DNA of 49,035 nucleotides. It comes from Phycisphaerales bacterium UBA2218. Its GTDB lineage: Bacteria; Planctomycetota; Phycisphaerae; Sedimentisphaerales; Anaerobacaceae. The notes below the pieces were generated by a model that was given only the letters and a program-made list of their open reading frames with translations, did no database searches and was not told the DNA's origin. How positions within the stretch are numbered: position 1 is the first letter of the stretch; every line of letters begins with the position of its first letter. The stretch covers positions 1 to 49,035 of the forward strand of contig DCUI01000175.1 in the NCBI GenBank assembly GCA_002327785.1, read 5' to 3'. Below, in pieces: positions 43,120-49,035 of this stretch. Made by a program: the position numbers and the translations under genes.

Positions 43120-43563
43120 TCACGGCTGCGGGTGGTTTGGTGCGGCCATGAGCAGGCCGTGGAGGCCCTTGCCATAGTAGTTGCGGAGCCTGTGCGCTTT
43201 CTGGAAGCCGTGTCCGGCGAAGAAGGCCATGCCGGCCTCGTTGGCGGGCGAGACTTCGAGGGTGACGCCCCTGCAGTCCTGTTGGCGGGCGAGCGTCAGA
43301 AAGGATTGGAGCAGCCGGCTGCCGATTCCTTTGTGTTGCAACTCGGGCAGGATGGCGATGCTGTCGATGTGGGCGGTGGGGGGCCGGCGCCAGGTCTCGA
43401 CGGGGCCCAGGATATAGCCCACGAGCCGGTCATCGAGAACGGCTGCGAGGAAAAGGCTGTCCGGGTCTTCGAAATAGTACTCGAAGTCGCGCCGATCGAG
43501 CGTGTAGAAGGCATAGTAGCAGACGTTGAAGCATTGCTGCTCGACGGTTAGCAGGCCGTCCAT
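43120..43563 (-). CDS. GNAT N-acetyltransferase (RimI-like)
   Basis: 147 residues from ATG 43563. GNAT motif A is clear: HIDSIAILPELQHKGIGSRLL (acetyl-CoA pyrophosphate loop), followed by VTLEVSPANEAGMAFFAGHGF and the final RNYYGKGLHG, which resembles ribosomal-protein or peptide acetyltransferases. The family's first strand (KVEVRRAHAGDMDGL) is encoded just upstream in the same frame, but there is no ATG, GTG or TTG between the pyruvate kinase stop and the ATG at 43563. The true start may be unusual (CTG within the kinase gene) or the protein may be truncated. Coupled to the kinase gene 68 bp upstream. Confidence 0.75.
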   Translation of the reverse strand: MDGLLTVEQQCFNVCYYAFYTLDRRDFEYYFEDPDSLFLAAVLDDRLVGYILGPVETWRRPPTAHIDSIAILPELQHKGIGSRLLQSFLTLARQQDCRGVTLEVSPANEAGMAFFAGHGFQKAHRLRNYYGKGLHGLLMAAPNHPQP

Positions 43564-43631
43564 ATCGCCCGCGTGGGCACGTCTGACCTCAACCTTGCTG
43601 TGCTCTTCCCCGGCGATCCGTGGACTCTCCT

Positions 43632-44708
43632 TTACTTTTTGCGTGGCCGTCGCAAAGGCCGACAGGGGGCGCCCTTCATAAATCGGTCCAGGTCGGGCAG
43701 TGATTGTTCGGTGAACTTGATGATGTCGTTCATCATGCGCACCGATTCGTGCGGGTACTTTCCGACGGCGCTCTCGGCCGAGAGCATGACGAAGTCCGTG
43801 CCGTCGATGATCGCGTTGGCCACGTCGGTGACCTCGGCGCGAGTGGGGCGGCTGCTCTCGGTCATGTGTTCGAGCATTTGTGTGGCTGTGATGACGAATT
43901 TCCCGGCAGCGTTGCACTTGCGGATGATCTGCTTCTGGACGATGGGGACCTCGTAAATGGGGATCGCCACGCCCATGTCGCCCCGGGCGATCATGATCCC
44001 GTCGGCGGCGTCAATGATCTCGTCGATGTTGCGAATCGCCTGGCGGCTTTCGACCTTGGCCACGATCCGGCAGTCAGGCAAGCGGGGCTTGACGATGGCC
44101 GCCGCTTCGAGAACGTCGTCGGCGTTCCTGACGAAGGACAGGCTGACGTAATCGACCTGGTGCTGAATGCCGAACTGGATATCCTCTTTGTCCTTGTCTG
44201 TCATGCTCTTGAACGCCAGGCTTGCGCCGGGCATGTTGATGCCTTTTCGCTCTTTGAGAACGCCGCCTTCGATGACGGTGGCCCGGATACTGCCGGCGTG
44301 GACGCTCTCGGCCCGCAGGGCGAGCCGGCCGTCGTCGATGTAGATCATCTGGCCGGGCTTGATGCGGGTCAGGTCGCCCGCGTAGTCGAAGGGAATTGTC
44401 TTCTCTCCGGCGGCATGCGGGTCGTTCGTCAGCCAGACCGTGGCGCGATCCTTCAGAATGCGGGTCTTCTCGCCGGCGAAGTGCCCGATGCGGATGCGGA
44501 AGCCTTCGAGGTCCTGCATGATGCGGATGCATCGCTTGTATTTCTTGTTGATCCGGCGGATGAGATTCACGTTCTCCAGGTGTTGTTTGTGCGTTCCGTG
44601 GGAGAAATTCAATCGAACCACGTCCAGGCCGGCGCGGACCATTTTTCGGAGCACGGTGTAGTTGCTGCTGGCGGGCCCCAGCGTTGCCACGATTCTTGTT
44701 CTCGGCAT
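43632..44708 (-). CDS. pyk: Short pyruvate kinase (A and B domains only)
   Basis: 358 residues from ATG 44708 with AGGAG 8 nt upstream; typical pyruvate kinases have about 470. RLNFSHG (32-38), the B domain about 75-165, VSLSFVRNADDV, VAKVESRQAI, DGIMIARGDMGV, VITATQMLEHM and SRPTRAEVTDVANAI are present, so the catalytic barrel is complete. The C-terminal regulatory domain is absent; the protein ends in a basic tail (RPLRRPRKK). The usual TKGPEIR element is QDLEGFRIR here, replacing the proline. It catalyses phosphoenolpyruvate plus ADP to pyruvate plus ATP. Divergent from the phosphofructokinase gene, 183 bp away. Confidence 0.85.
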   Translation of the reverse strand: MPRTRIVATLGPASSNYTVLRKMVRAGLDVVRLNFSHGTHKQHLENVNLIRRINKKYKRCIRIMQDLEGFRIRIGHFAGEKTRILKDRATVWLTNDPHAAGEKTIPFDYAGDLTRIKPGQMIYIDDGRLALRAESVHAGSIRATVIEGGVLKERKGINMPGASLAFKSMTDKDKEDIQFGIQHQVDYVSLSFVRNADDVLEAAAIVKPRLPDCRIVAKVESRQAIRNIDEIIDAADGIMIARGDMGVAIPIYEVPIVQKQIIRKCNAAGKFVITATQMLEHMTESSRPTRAEVTDVANAIIDGTDFVMLSAESAVGKYPHESVRMMNDIIKFTEQSLPDLDRFMKGAPCRPLRRPRKK

Positions 44709-44891
44709 CTGACAGACTCCTGCATCGGTAGTTCCGGTTTCACCTGCACGCTCGCAGGATATCATACGGACCGGCGTATGTCCACACGGGCGGACAAGTC
44801 GAGATTGTGGTGGCGTGGGGGCATCACCGGGCATATATTGGCGGTCCTGTATACAAATGGCTGGAGCCGCGACAGGCAAGGAGTGAAGAAG

Positions 44892-45989
44892 ATGGCCGCA
44901 AAACACATTCGATCGATTGCCGTAATGACGGGCGGCGGCGACTGCCCCGGATTGAACGCCGTGATTCGCGCAGTGGTGAAGACCGCGATCAACAAACACA
45001 AGCTGGACGTGTGGGGGATCCAGGACGGCTACCTCGGACTGATCGAGAACCGTCTGGACCGGCTCAGCTACAATGACGTGAGCAATATCCTGACGCTCGG
45101 CGGGACCATCCTGGGGACGAGCAACATCGCCAACCCATTTCACTATGCCTACAAGACGGGTCGCGGATTGCAGTACAAAGACGTGTCTGACGACTGCATC
45201 AAGGCCCTCCAGGAGCGGCAGATCGACGCGCTGGTCTGCATCGGGGGCGACGGCACGATGGCCACGGCGGCGCAGTTCGCGAAGAAGGGTCTCACGGTCA
45301 TGGGTGTGCCGAAGACCATCGATAACGATCTGTACGGCACGGATGTCACGTTCGGTTTCAATACGGCCGTGACGACGGCGACCGAGGCCATCGACAAGGT
45401 CCACACCACGGCCAGCTCGCACCACCGGGTGATGATCGTGGAGGTGATGGGGCGCTACGCCGGCTGGATCGCCCTGCACGCGGGCGTGGCGGGCGGAGCG
45501 GACGTCATCCTCATTCCGGAGATCCCCTACGAGCTGCCCAGGGTTTGCGATTATGTCCTGGCCCGGTCGAGCCGGGGCAAACGATTCAGCATCATTTGCG
45601 CCGCAGAGGGAGCGAAACCCAAAGGCGGGTCTATGGTGGTCAGCCATCGTGTTGCGGGCAGCCCCGATCCGATTCGTCTCGGCGGCATCGGCAACAAGCT
45701 GGCCTCTGACATCAACGGCAAGACGGGTCTGGATTGCCGGGCCGTCGTTCTCGGGCACGTCCAGCGGGGCGGCACCCCTACGCCGTATGATCGGACCCTG
45801 GCCACGAATTTCGGGCATACGGCTATGGATCTGCTTATGAAAGGTGTGAAGAACCACTTGGTCGTCTTCAAGGATGGGCGATTCTCCAGCATCAGCCTGG
45901 GCCGGGTGGCCGGCCGGACCAGGACGGTCCCGAAAAACTGCGGACTGATCAGAGCGGCGATGGCCGTAGGGACCAGCTTCGGCGTATAA
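44892..45989 (+). CDS. pfkA: 6-phosphofructokinase (PfkA family, ATP-type with lysine in the TIDND loop)
   Basis: 365 residues; CAAGGAG precedes ATG 44892. GGGDCPGLNAVIR (14-26) binds the phosphoryl donor, IGGDGTMATA (117-126) has the glycine typical of ATP-dependent enzymes, and PKTIDND (140-146) has the lysine typical of pyrophosphate-dependent enzymes. This G/K combination is known from an ATP-using non-allosteric group (for example in actinobacteria), so ATP is the likely donor. VEVMGRYAGWIALHAG and LGHVQRGGTPTPYDR are the fructose-6-phosphate and effector-side motifs. With the divergent pyruvate kinase it forms a glycolysis pair. Confidence 0.92.
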   Translation: MAAKHIRSIAVMTGGGDCPGLNAVIRAVVKTAINKHKLDVWGIQDGYLGLIENRLDRLSYNDVSNILTLGGTILGTSNIANPFHYAYKTGRGLQYKDVSDDCIKALQERQIDALVCIGGDGTMATAAQFAKKGLTVMGVPKTIDNDLYGTDVTFGFNTAVTTATEAIDKVHTTASSHHRVMIVEVMGRYAGWIALHAGVAGGADVILIPEIPYELPRVCDYVLARSSRGKRFSIICAAEGAKPKGGSMVVSHRVAGSPDPIRLGGIGNKLASDINGKTGLDCRAVVLGHVQRGGTPTPYDRTLATNFGHTAMDLLMKGVKNHLVVFKDGRFSSISLGRVAGRTRTVPKNCGLIRAAMAVGTSFGV

Positions 45990-46176
45990 CGGTCGATCGG
46001 CCGAACCTTCGTATTTGCGATTGCTTCGAACACGTCGTTTCCCTGTGCAGCGCATGCGGTCTGTGCATCCTTCCTCGAATTTCCGTACGCGCCTGCTTAA
46101 GGCCCCCCTTGATTCGGCCGATGAAGCTGCAGTGGCACGAGGTCTTTGGGGCCCCATAATCGTGGAGATGCAGACG

Positions 46177-46533
46177 ATGAAATGCAGCGTAATGGATCAG
46201 TTCCGATTCGATCTCACGGACGAGCAACGGCGGCTGTGCGATTGGATCGCCCGGCAGGCCAGGACCGGAGCCCGCCGAATCCGCTATGACGAAGCAAGGG
46301 CCGCCCTGGATGTTCACGATGAGCAGCTCACTCGCATGTTGAGAGACGTGCGGGAGCGGCTCGACGAGATCCACGAGATGGTGGAAGCGCCGATCGTGAA
46401 CACCTGGACACCGTATTTCGAGGTCCCGTCGGAGGCGCGCTATATCTGGGATAGCTACTGCCGCGCCGAGCAAGAGACGGAACAGCCGCCTGTGCGGGAT
46501 TGGCTGTCCGCGAGGGTCTCTGTTTCGCAGTAA
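46177..46533 (+). CDS. Hypothetical protein, helical
   Basis: 118 residues from ATG 46177 (GGAG 9 nt upstream). FRFDLTDEQRRLCDWIARQ, then YDEARAALDVHDEQLTRMLR, is predicted helical with a possible winged-helix look, followed by an aromatic C-terminal part (WTPYFEVPSEARYIWDSY). The open frame upstream to 46015 is unlike the rest and is not included. Not recognised. Confidence 0.55.
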   Translation: MKCSVMDQFRFDLTDEQRRLCDWIARQARTGARRIRYDEARAALDVHDEQLTRMLRDVRERLDEIHEMVEAPIVNTWTPYFEVPSEARYIWDSYCRAEQETEQPPVRDWLSARVSVSQ

Positions 46534-46611
46534 TTCAATTGGCCGTGAAGTCCCGCTGGGCGTTCGCCATGTGGAGACGAATCAGCCTGGTTCTATGAAG
46601 AGAGGGTACCG

Positions 46612-46755
46612 ATGAATGGCACAAAGACGAAACCCGGCATGCAGGATCAGCAACTGAGCTGTTACCGACTGTGGATGAAGCCCAAGGGCGCAAAGAAGGG
46701 CGACAAGCGCAGCCACATGATACTCGGGCAGTATCTGCTGGGGATCAAGAAGTAG
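46612..46755 (+). CDS. Small basic hypothetical protein (47 aa)
   Basis: ATG 46612 follows AGAGGG at good spacing. The product has 47 residues, is lysine-rich and contains a YRLWMKPKGAKKGDKRSHM core and a hydrophobic ILGQYLLGIKK end. Such a composition suits a nucleic-acid- or membrane-associated peptide, but there is no family match I can name. Confidence 0.4.
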   Translation: MNGTKTKPGMQDQQLSCYRLWMKPKGAKKGDKRSHMILGQYLLGIKK

Positions 46756-46820
46756 AGGAGGACAACGCGGCCACCGGTTAGCTATGTACACGTTCTGAAC
46801 GGGCTGGTAGCATAGAGTCT

Positions 46821-47216
46821 ATGCCGAGCGTCAGGATGCAGTCGGGTTTCCACAGGAGGTGGTTCGTCGCTTCGCTTGCAGGCATGGCATTGGTGTTGGT
46901 GCTGACACATATCCCCCAAGAAGCGATGCCGAGGGTGTTGCAGCAGCACATGCTCGACAAAGTCGAGCATATCGTGGCTTACGGCCTGGTCGCGATTCTC
47001 TTTCTCCTATCGCTTCCGAACCCTGTGCGGGCCGTCCGTGCGGCGGCGGGTCTTCTGGTGTTGGCCGGCGTTGGAGTTCTTGACGAAATGACACAGCCGT
47101 TCGTCAACCGGATCGCCAGCGTGAGTGATTACGTGTCGGACCTGATCGGCATCGCGTTGGCCTGCATGGTTTTTCTTGTCAGGAAACGGTTGAAAGCCGA
47201 TACTACTTCTTCGTAG
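46821..47216 (+). CDS. VanZ-like membrane protein
   Basis: 131 residues, about four membrane helices. DKVEHIVAYGLVAILF and GVLDEMTQPFVNRIASVSDY, then LIGIALACMVF, is the VanZ-like family pattern, with the histidine and acidic residues conserved. VanZ members are small membrane proteins, one of which gives low-level teicoplanin resistance; most have unknown roles in the envelope. It is 14 bp upstream of the nucleotide-sugar dehydrogenase gene, hence probably co-transcribed with surface polysaccharide functions. Confidence 0.8.
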   Translation: MPSVRMQSGFHRRWFVASLAGMALVLVLTHIPQEAMPRVLQQHMLDKVEHIVAYGLVAILFLLSLPNPVRAVRAAAGLLVLAGVGVLDEMTQPFVNRIASVSDYVSDLIGIALACMVFLVRKRLKADTTSS

Positions 47217-47230
47217 GAGTGGAAGTTGAT

Positions 47231-48559
47231 ATGGAGGTGACTGTGGCAAAGCGTAGAGATGCGAATCCAAAGGTGGGTGGTCCCTGTGTAGGAATCATTG
47301 GCCTGGGGTACGTGGGTCTGCCGCTGGCGCGGGAATTCAGCCGGGGCGGCGCCCGCGTACTGGGCTTCGACGTCAACTTGAAGATGGTGGCCCTGATCAA
47401 TCGGGGACGAAGCCCGATCAAGCACATCTCCCATGAGACGATGGCCGAGATGGTCAAGTCGGGGCTGTTCCACGCCACCGAGGACATGACGAAGCTGTCC
47501 CGGCCGGACACCCTGATCATCTGCGTGCCCACCCCGTTGACCAAGAACCGCGAGCCGGACCTTCAGTACATTGAATCCACCAGCCGGACCATTGCCAGGT
47601 ATCTGCGCAAAGGGCAGCTCGTGGTCCTGGAAAGCACGACCTATCCCGGCACCACCCGCGAAGTCGTGCTGCCCATCCTGGAACAGTCCGGATTAAAAGC
47701 GGAGAAGGATTTCTTCCTGGCGTTCTCTCCCGAGCGAGAAGACCCCGGCAACCGGCAGTTCCGGACCGCCACCATCCCCAAGGTCGTCGGCGGCTACGGC
47801 AAGGAAAGCCTCCAGCGTGCGTTGAACGTGTACAAGGTAGCCATCCAGACGCTGGTGCCCGTCGAGAACTGCGAAGTTGCGGAGGCGGCCAAGATTCTGG
47901 AGAATACATACCGTTGCGTCAATATTGCGATGGTCAACGAGTTGAAGATGTTGTTCGACCGGATGGGAATCGACGTTTGGGAGGTCATCCGGGCGGCCAG
48001 CACGAAGCCCTTCGGGTTCAGCCCGTTCTATCCCGGTCCCGGACTGGGCGGGCACTGCATCCCGATCGATCCGTTCTATCTGACCTGGAAGGCTCGTCAG
48101 TACGGCCTGGCCACGCAGTTCATCGAGCTGGCGGGCCAGATCAACACCGGCATGCCGCACTACGTCGTCGAGAGAGTTGCCGATGCGCTCAACAGCCATC
48201 GCAAGAGTCTGCGGGGCTCGCGTGTGCTCGTGCTCGGTCTGGCCTACAAGCCCGACATCGACGACGTGCGGGAGTCTCCTTCCCTGGAGCTGATCGAGCT
48301 GCTCCGGCACAAGGGGGCGAAAGTGGACTACAACGATCCCTACATCCCGCAAACGCACAGGCAGCGGGAGTACAACCTAAAGATGACGAGCAAGAAGCTT
48401 ACGGCCAAGATGCTCGGCGCCTATGACGTCGTCCTGATTTCGACGAATCACAGCGACTATGACTACGCCTGGATCGTGAAGCATTCGCAGCTCGTCGTGG
48501 ACACTCGCAACGCCACGGCCAAGGTCCGCGGCGGCCGCTCGAGAATTGTGAAGGCATGA
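47231..48559 (+). CDS. UDP-N-acetyl-hexosamine/UDP-sugar 6-dehydrogenase (WbpA/WecC type)
   Basis: 442 residues. GIIGLGYVGLPLA (21-33) is the NAD loop; ICVPTPL, LESTTYPGTTREV and FSPEREDPGN are the signatures of the UDP-GlcNAc/ManNAc dehydrogenase branch; ENTYRCVNIAMVNEL follows; C276 in GLGGHCIPIDPFYL is the catalytic cysteine; LGLAYKPDIDDVRESPS closes the C-terminal domain. It oxidises C6 of a UDP-amino sugar to the uronic acid for surface polysaccharide. GTG 47243 with GGAGG just upstream is an alternative start. Confidence 0.9.
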   Translation: MEVTVAKRRDANPKVGGPCVGIIGLGYVGLPLAREFSRGGARVLGFDVNLKMVALINRGRSPIKHISHETMAEMVKSGLFHATEDMTKLSRPDTLIICVPTPLTKNREPDLQYIESTSRTIARYLRKGQLVVLESTTYPGTTREVVLPILEQSGLKAEKDFFLAFSPEREDPGNRQFRTATIPKVVGGYGKESLQRALNVYKVAIQTLVPVENCEVAEAAKILENTYRCVNIAMVNELKMLFDRMGIDVWEVIRAASTKPFGFSPFYPGPGLGGHCIPIDPFYLTWKARQYGLATQFIELAGQINTGMPHYVVERVADALNSHRKSLRGSRVLVLGLAYKPDIDDVRESPSLELIELLRHKGAKVDYNDPYIPQTHRQREYNLKMTSKKLTAKMLGAYDVVLISTNHSDYDYAWIVKHSQLVVDTRNATAKVRGGRSRIVKA

Positions 48560-48634
48560 ACATCGGGGCGATTGCTCTGGTTGTCTCGAGTTGTTGAGCA
48601 GGCGGATGAGTTGGTCCCGCCGAGGTCCGTGCAG

Positions 48635-48955
48635 CTACGCGAGGCTTGCGGCCAAGGTATCCAACTCGGCTCGCAGCGCATCAACTCGCAGGGTGTGCAG
48701 GCAATCCGGGCAGAGCAGTTGCCCGGAGTCGATCTGTTCGAGACCTGCGGCCGGGATGCCTGTTGCGCCGCAACATTCGCAGAATCCAACCCCCGATTGT
48801 GCGGGATCGTCCTCGGCCGCGGCCGGGTGCGGGAAAGCGGCCGGTGGGTTTACGGGTGACGCATGCAGGTTGGACGGAGAGGCCATCGCCTGCTGCCCCG
48901 GGTCCTCTGGCCTCAGTCCCGCAGCCAGGGCCATCGAAGTCAGTCTGATCTCCAT
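48635..48955 (-). CDS. Zinc-ribbon-containing hypothetical protein near the right edge
   Basis: 106 residues from ATG 48955. Two CxxC pairs (CECCG and CPDC) about 25 residues apart form a likely zinc ribbon near residues 60-90, followed by a helical end LRAELDTLAASLA. The N-terminal half is a low-complexity P/A/S region. In the same frame upstream of the ATG, codons for a charged helix (AKAQAEARARTE) run to a TAG near the window end, so the real start may be further right and use an unusual codon. Function unknown; possibly a regulator or scaffold. Confidence 0.5.
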   Translation of the reverse strand: MEIRLTSMALAAGLRPEDPGQQAMASPSNLHASPVNPPAAFPHPAAAEDDPAQSGVGFCECCGATGIPAAGLEQIDSGQLLCPDCLHTLRVDALRAELDTLAASLA

Positions 48956-49035
48956 CTCGGTTCGCGCACGCGCCTCGGCCTGGGCTTTGGCATTTGCTGA
49001 TTCGACGATTTCCGCTTCGTGTCCCTATGTACTTG

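Noticed and set aside
43704..44891. In-frame extension of phosphofructokinase back through the pyruvate kinase gene
   Set aside because: It is antisense to a conserved kinase; ATG 44892 has its own Shine-Dalgarno and starts the family domain.
44709..46157. In-frame upstream extension of the pyruvate kinase on the minus strand
   Set aside because: It is antisense to phosphofructokinase and the kinase starts properly at 44708 behind AGGAG.
1..49035. tRNA, rRNA or origin-like sequences
   Set aside because: No cloverleaf with a plausible anticodon arm, no rRNA segment and no DnaA-box cluster was seen on either strand.

Overview
The window suggests a planctomycete-like bacterium (PVC group, perhaps Phycisphaerae or Sedimentisphaerales). 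This is an inference from gene content: many exported Gfo/Idh/MocA oxidoreductases, DUF1080 and ThuA proteins, heat-repeat proteins, a GH29 fucosidase, and dispersed palindromic repeats of a kind common in that group. GC is high, Shine-Dalgarno sites are good, and I see no tRNA, rRNA or CRISPR array.

Layout. 1-1,820: the 3' end of a small conserved gene, a possible gene remnant and an IS630-type transposase with an extra N-terminal helix-turn-helix. 2,049-3,524: an exported alpha-L-fucosidase, followed by a block of short hairpins. 4,001-29,704: a long same-strand accessory region. It holds 11 intact Gfo/Idh/MocA oxidoreductases with twin-arginine signals plus one broken copy, two TIM-barrel sugar isomerase-like proteins (one exported and fused to DUF1080), two further DUF1080 proteins, a ThuA-domain protein and a HEAT-repeat protein. 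29,788-34,098: a seven-haem cytochrome c, a cytochrome b-like membrane protein and an NCS1-type permease, closed by a strong terminator. 34,142-38,920: envelope genes (discoidin-like lipoprotein, Agl23-type membrane protein, ApbE, GT2). 38,921-40,282: small and decaying genes. 40,371-45,989: class V aminotransferase, DUF1015, GNAT, a short pyruvate kinase and 6-phosphofructokinase. 46,177-49,035: small hypotheticals, VanZ, a nucleotide-sugar dehydrogenase and a zinc-ribbon protein.

How it may work together (inference). Families that oxidise a sugar at C3 (Gfo/Idh/MocA, as in ThuB), act on 3-keto sugars (ThuA, DUF1080) or eliminate aglycones (TIM-barrel partners) sit together with a fucosidase. 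The simplest reading is a periplasmic 3-keto-glycoside pathway that dismantles many glycosides by oxidation and elimination rather than by classical hydrolases. The paralogue array would supply substrate range. Tat export implies folding with a bound nicotinamide cofactor, which raises the question of electron outlet; the adjacent cytochrome pair is a candidate. Several unrelated short repeat families have invaded spacers and, in two places, coding sequence.
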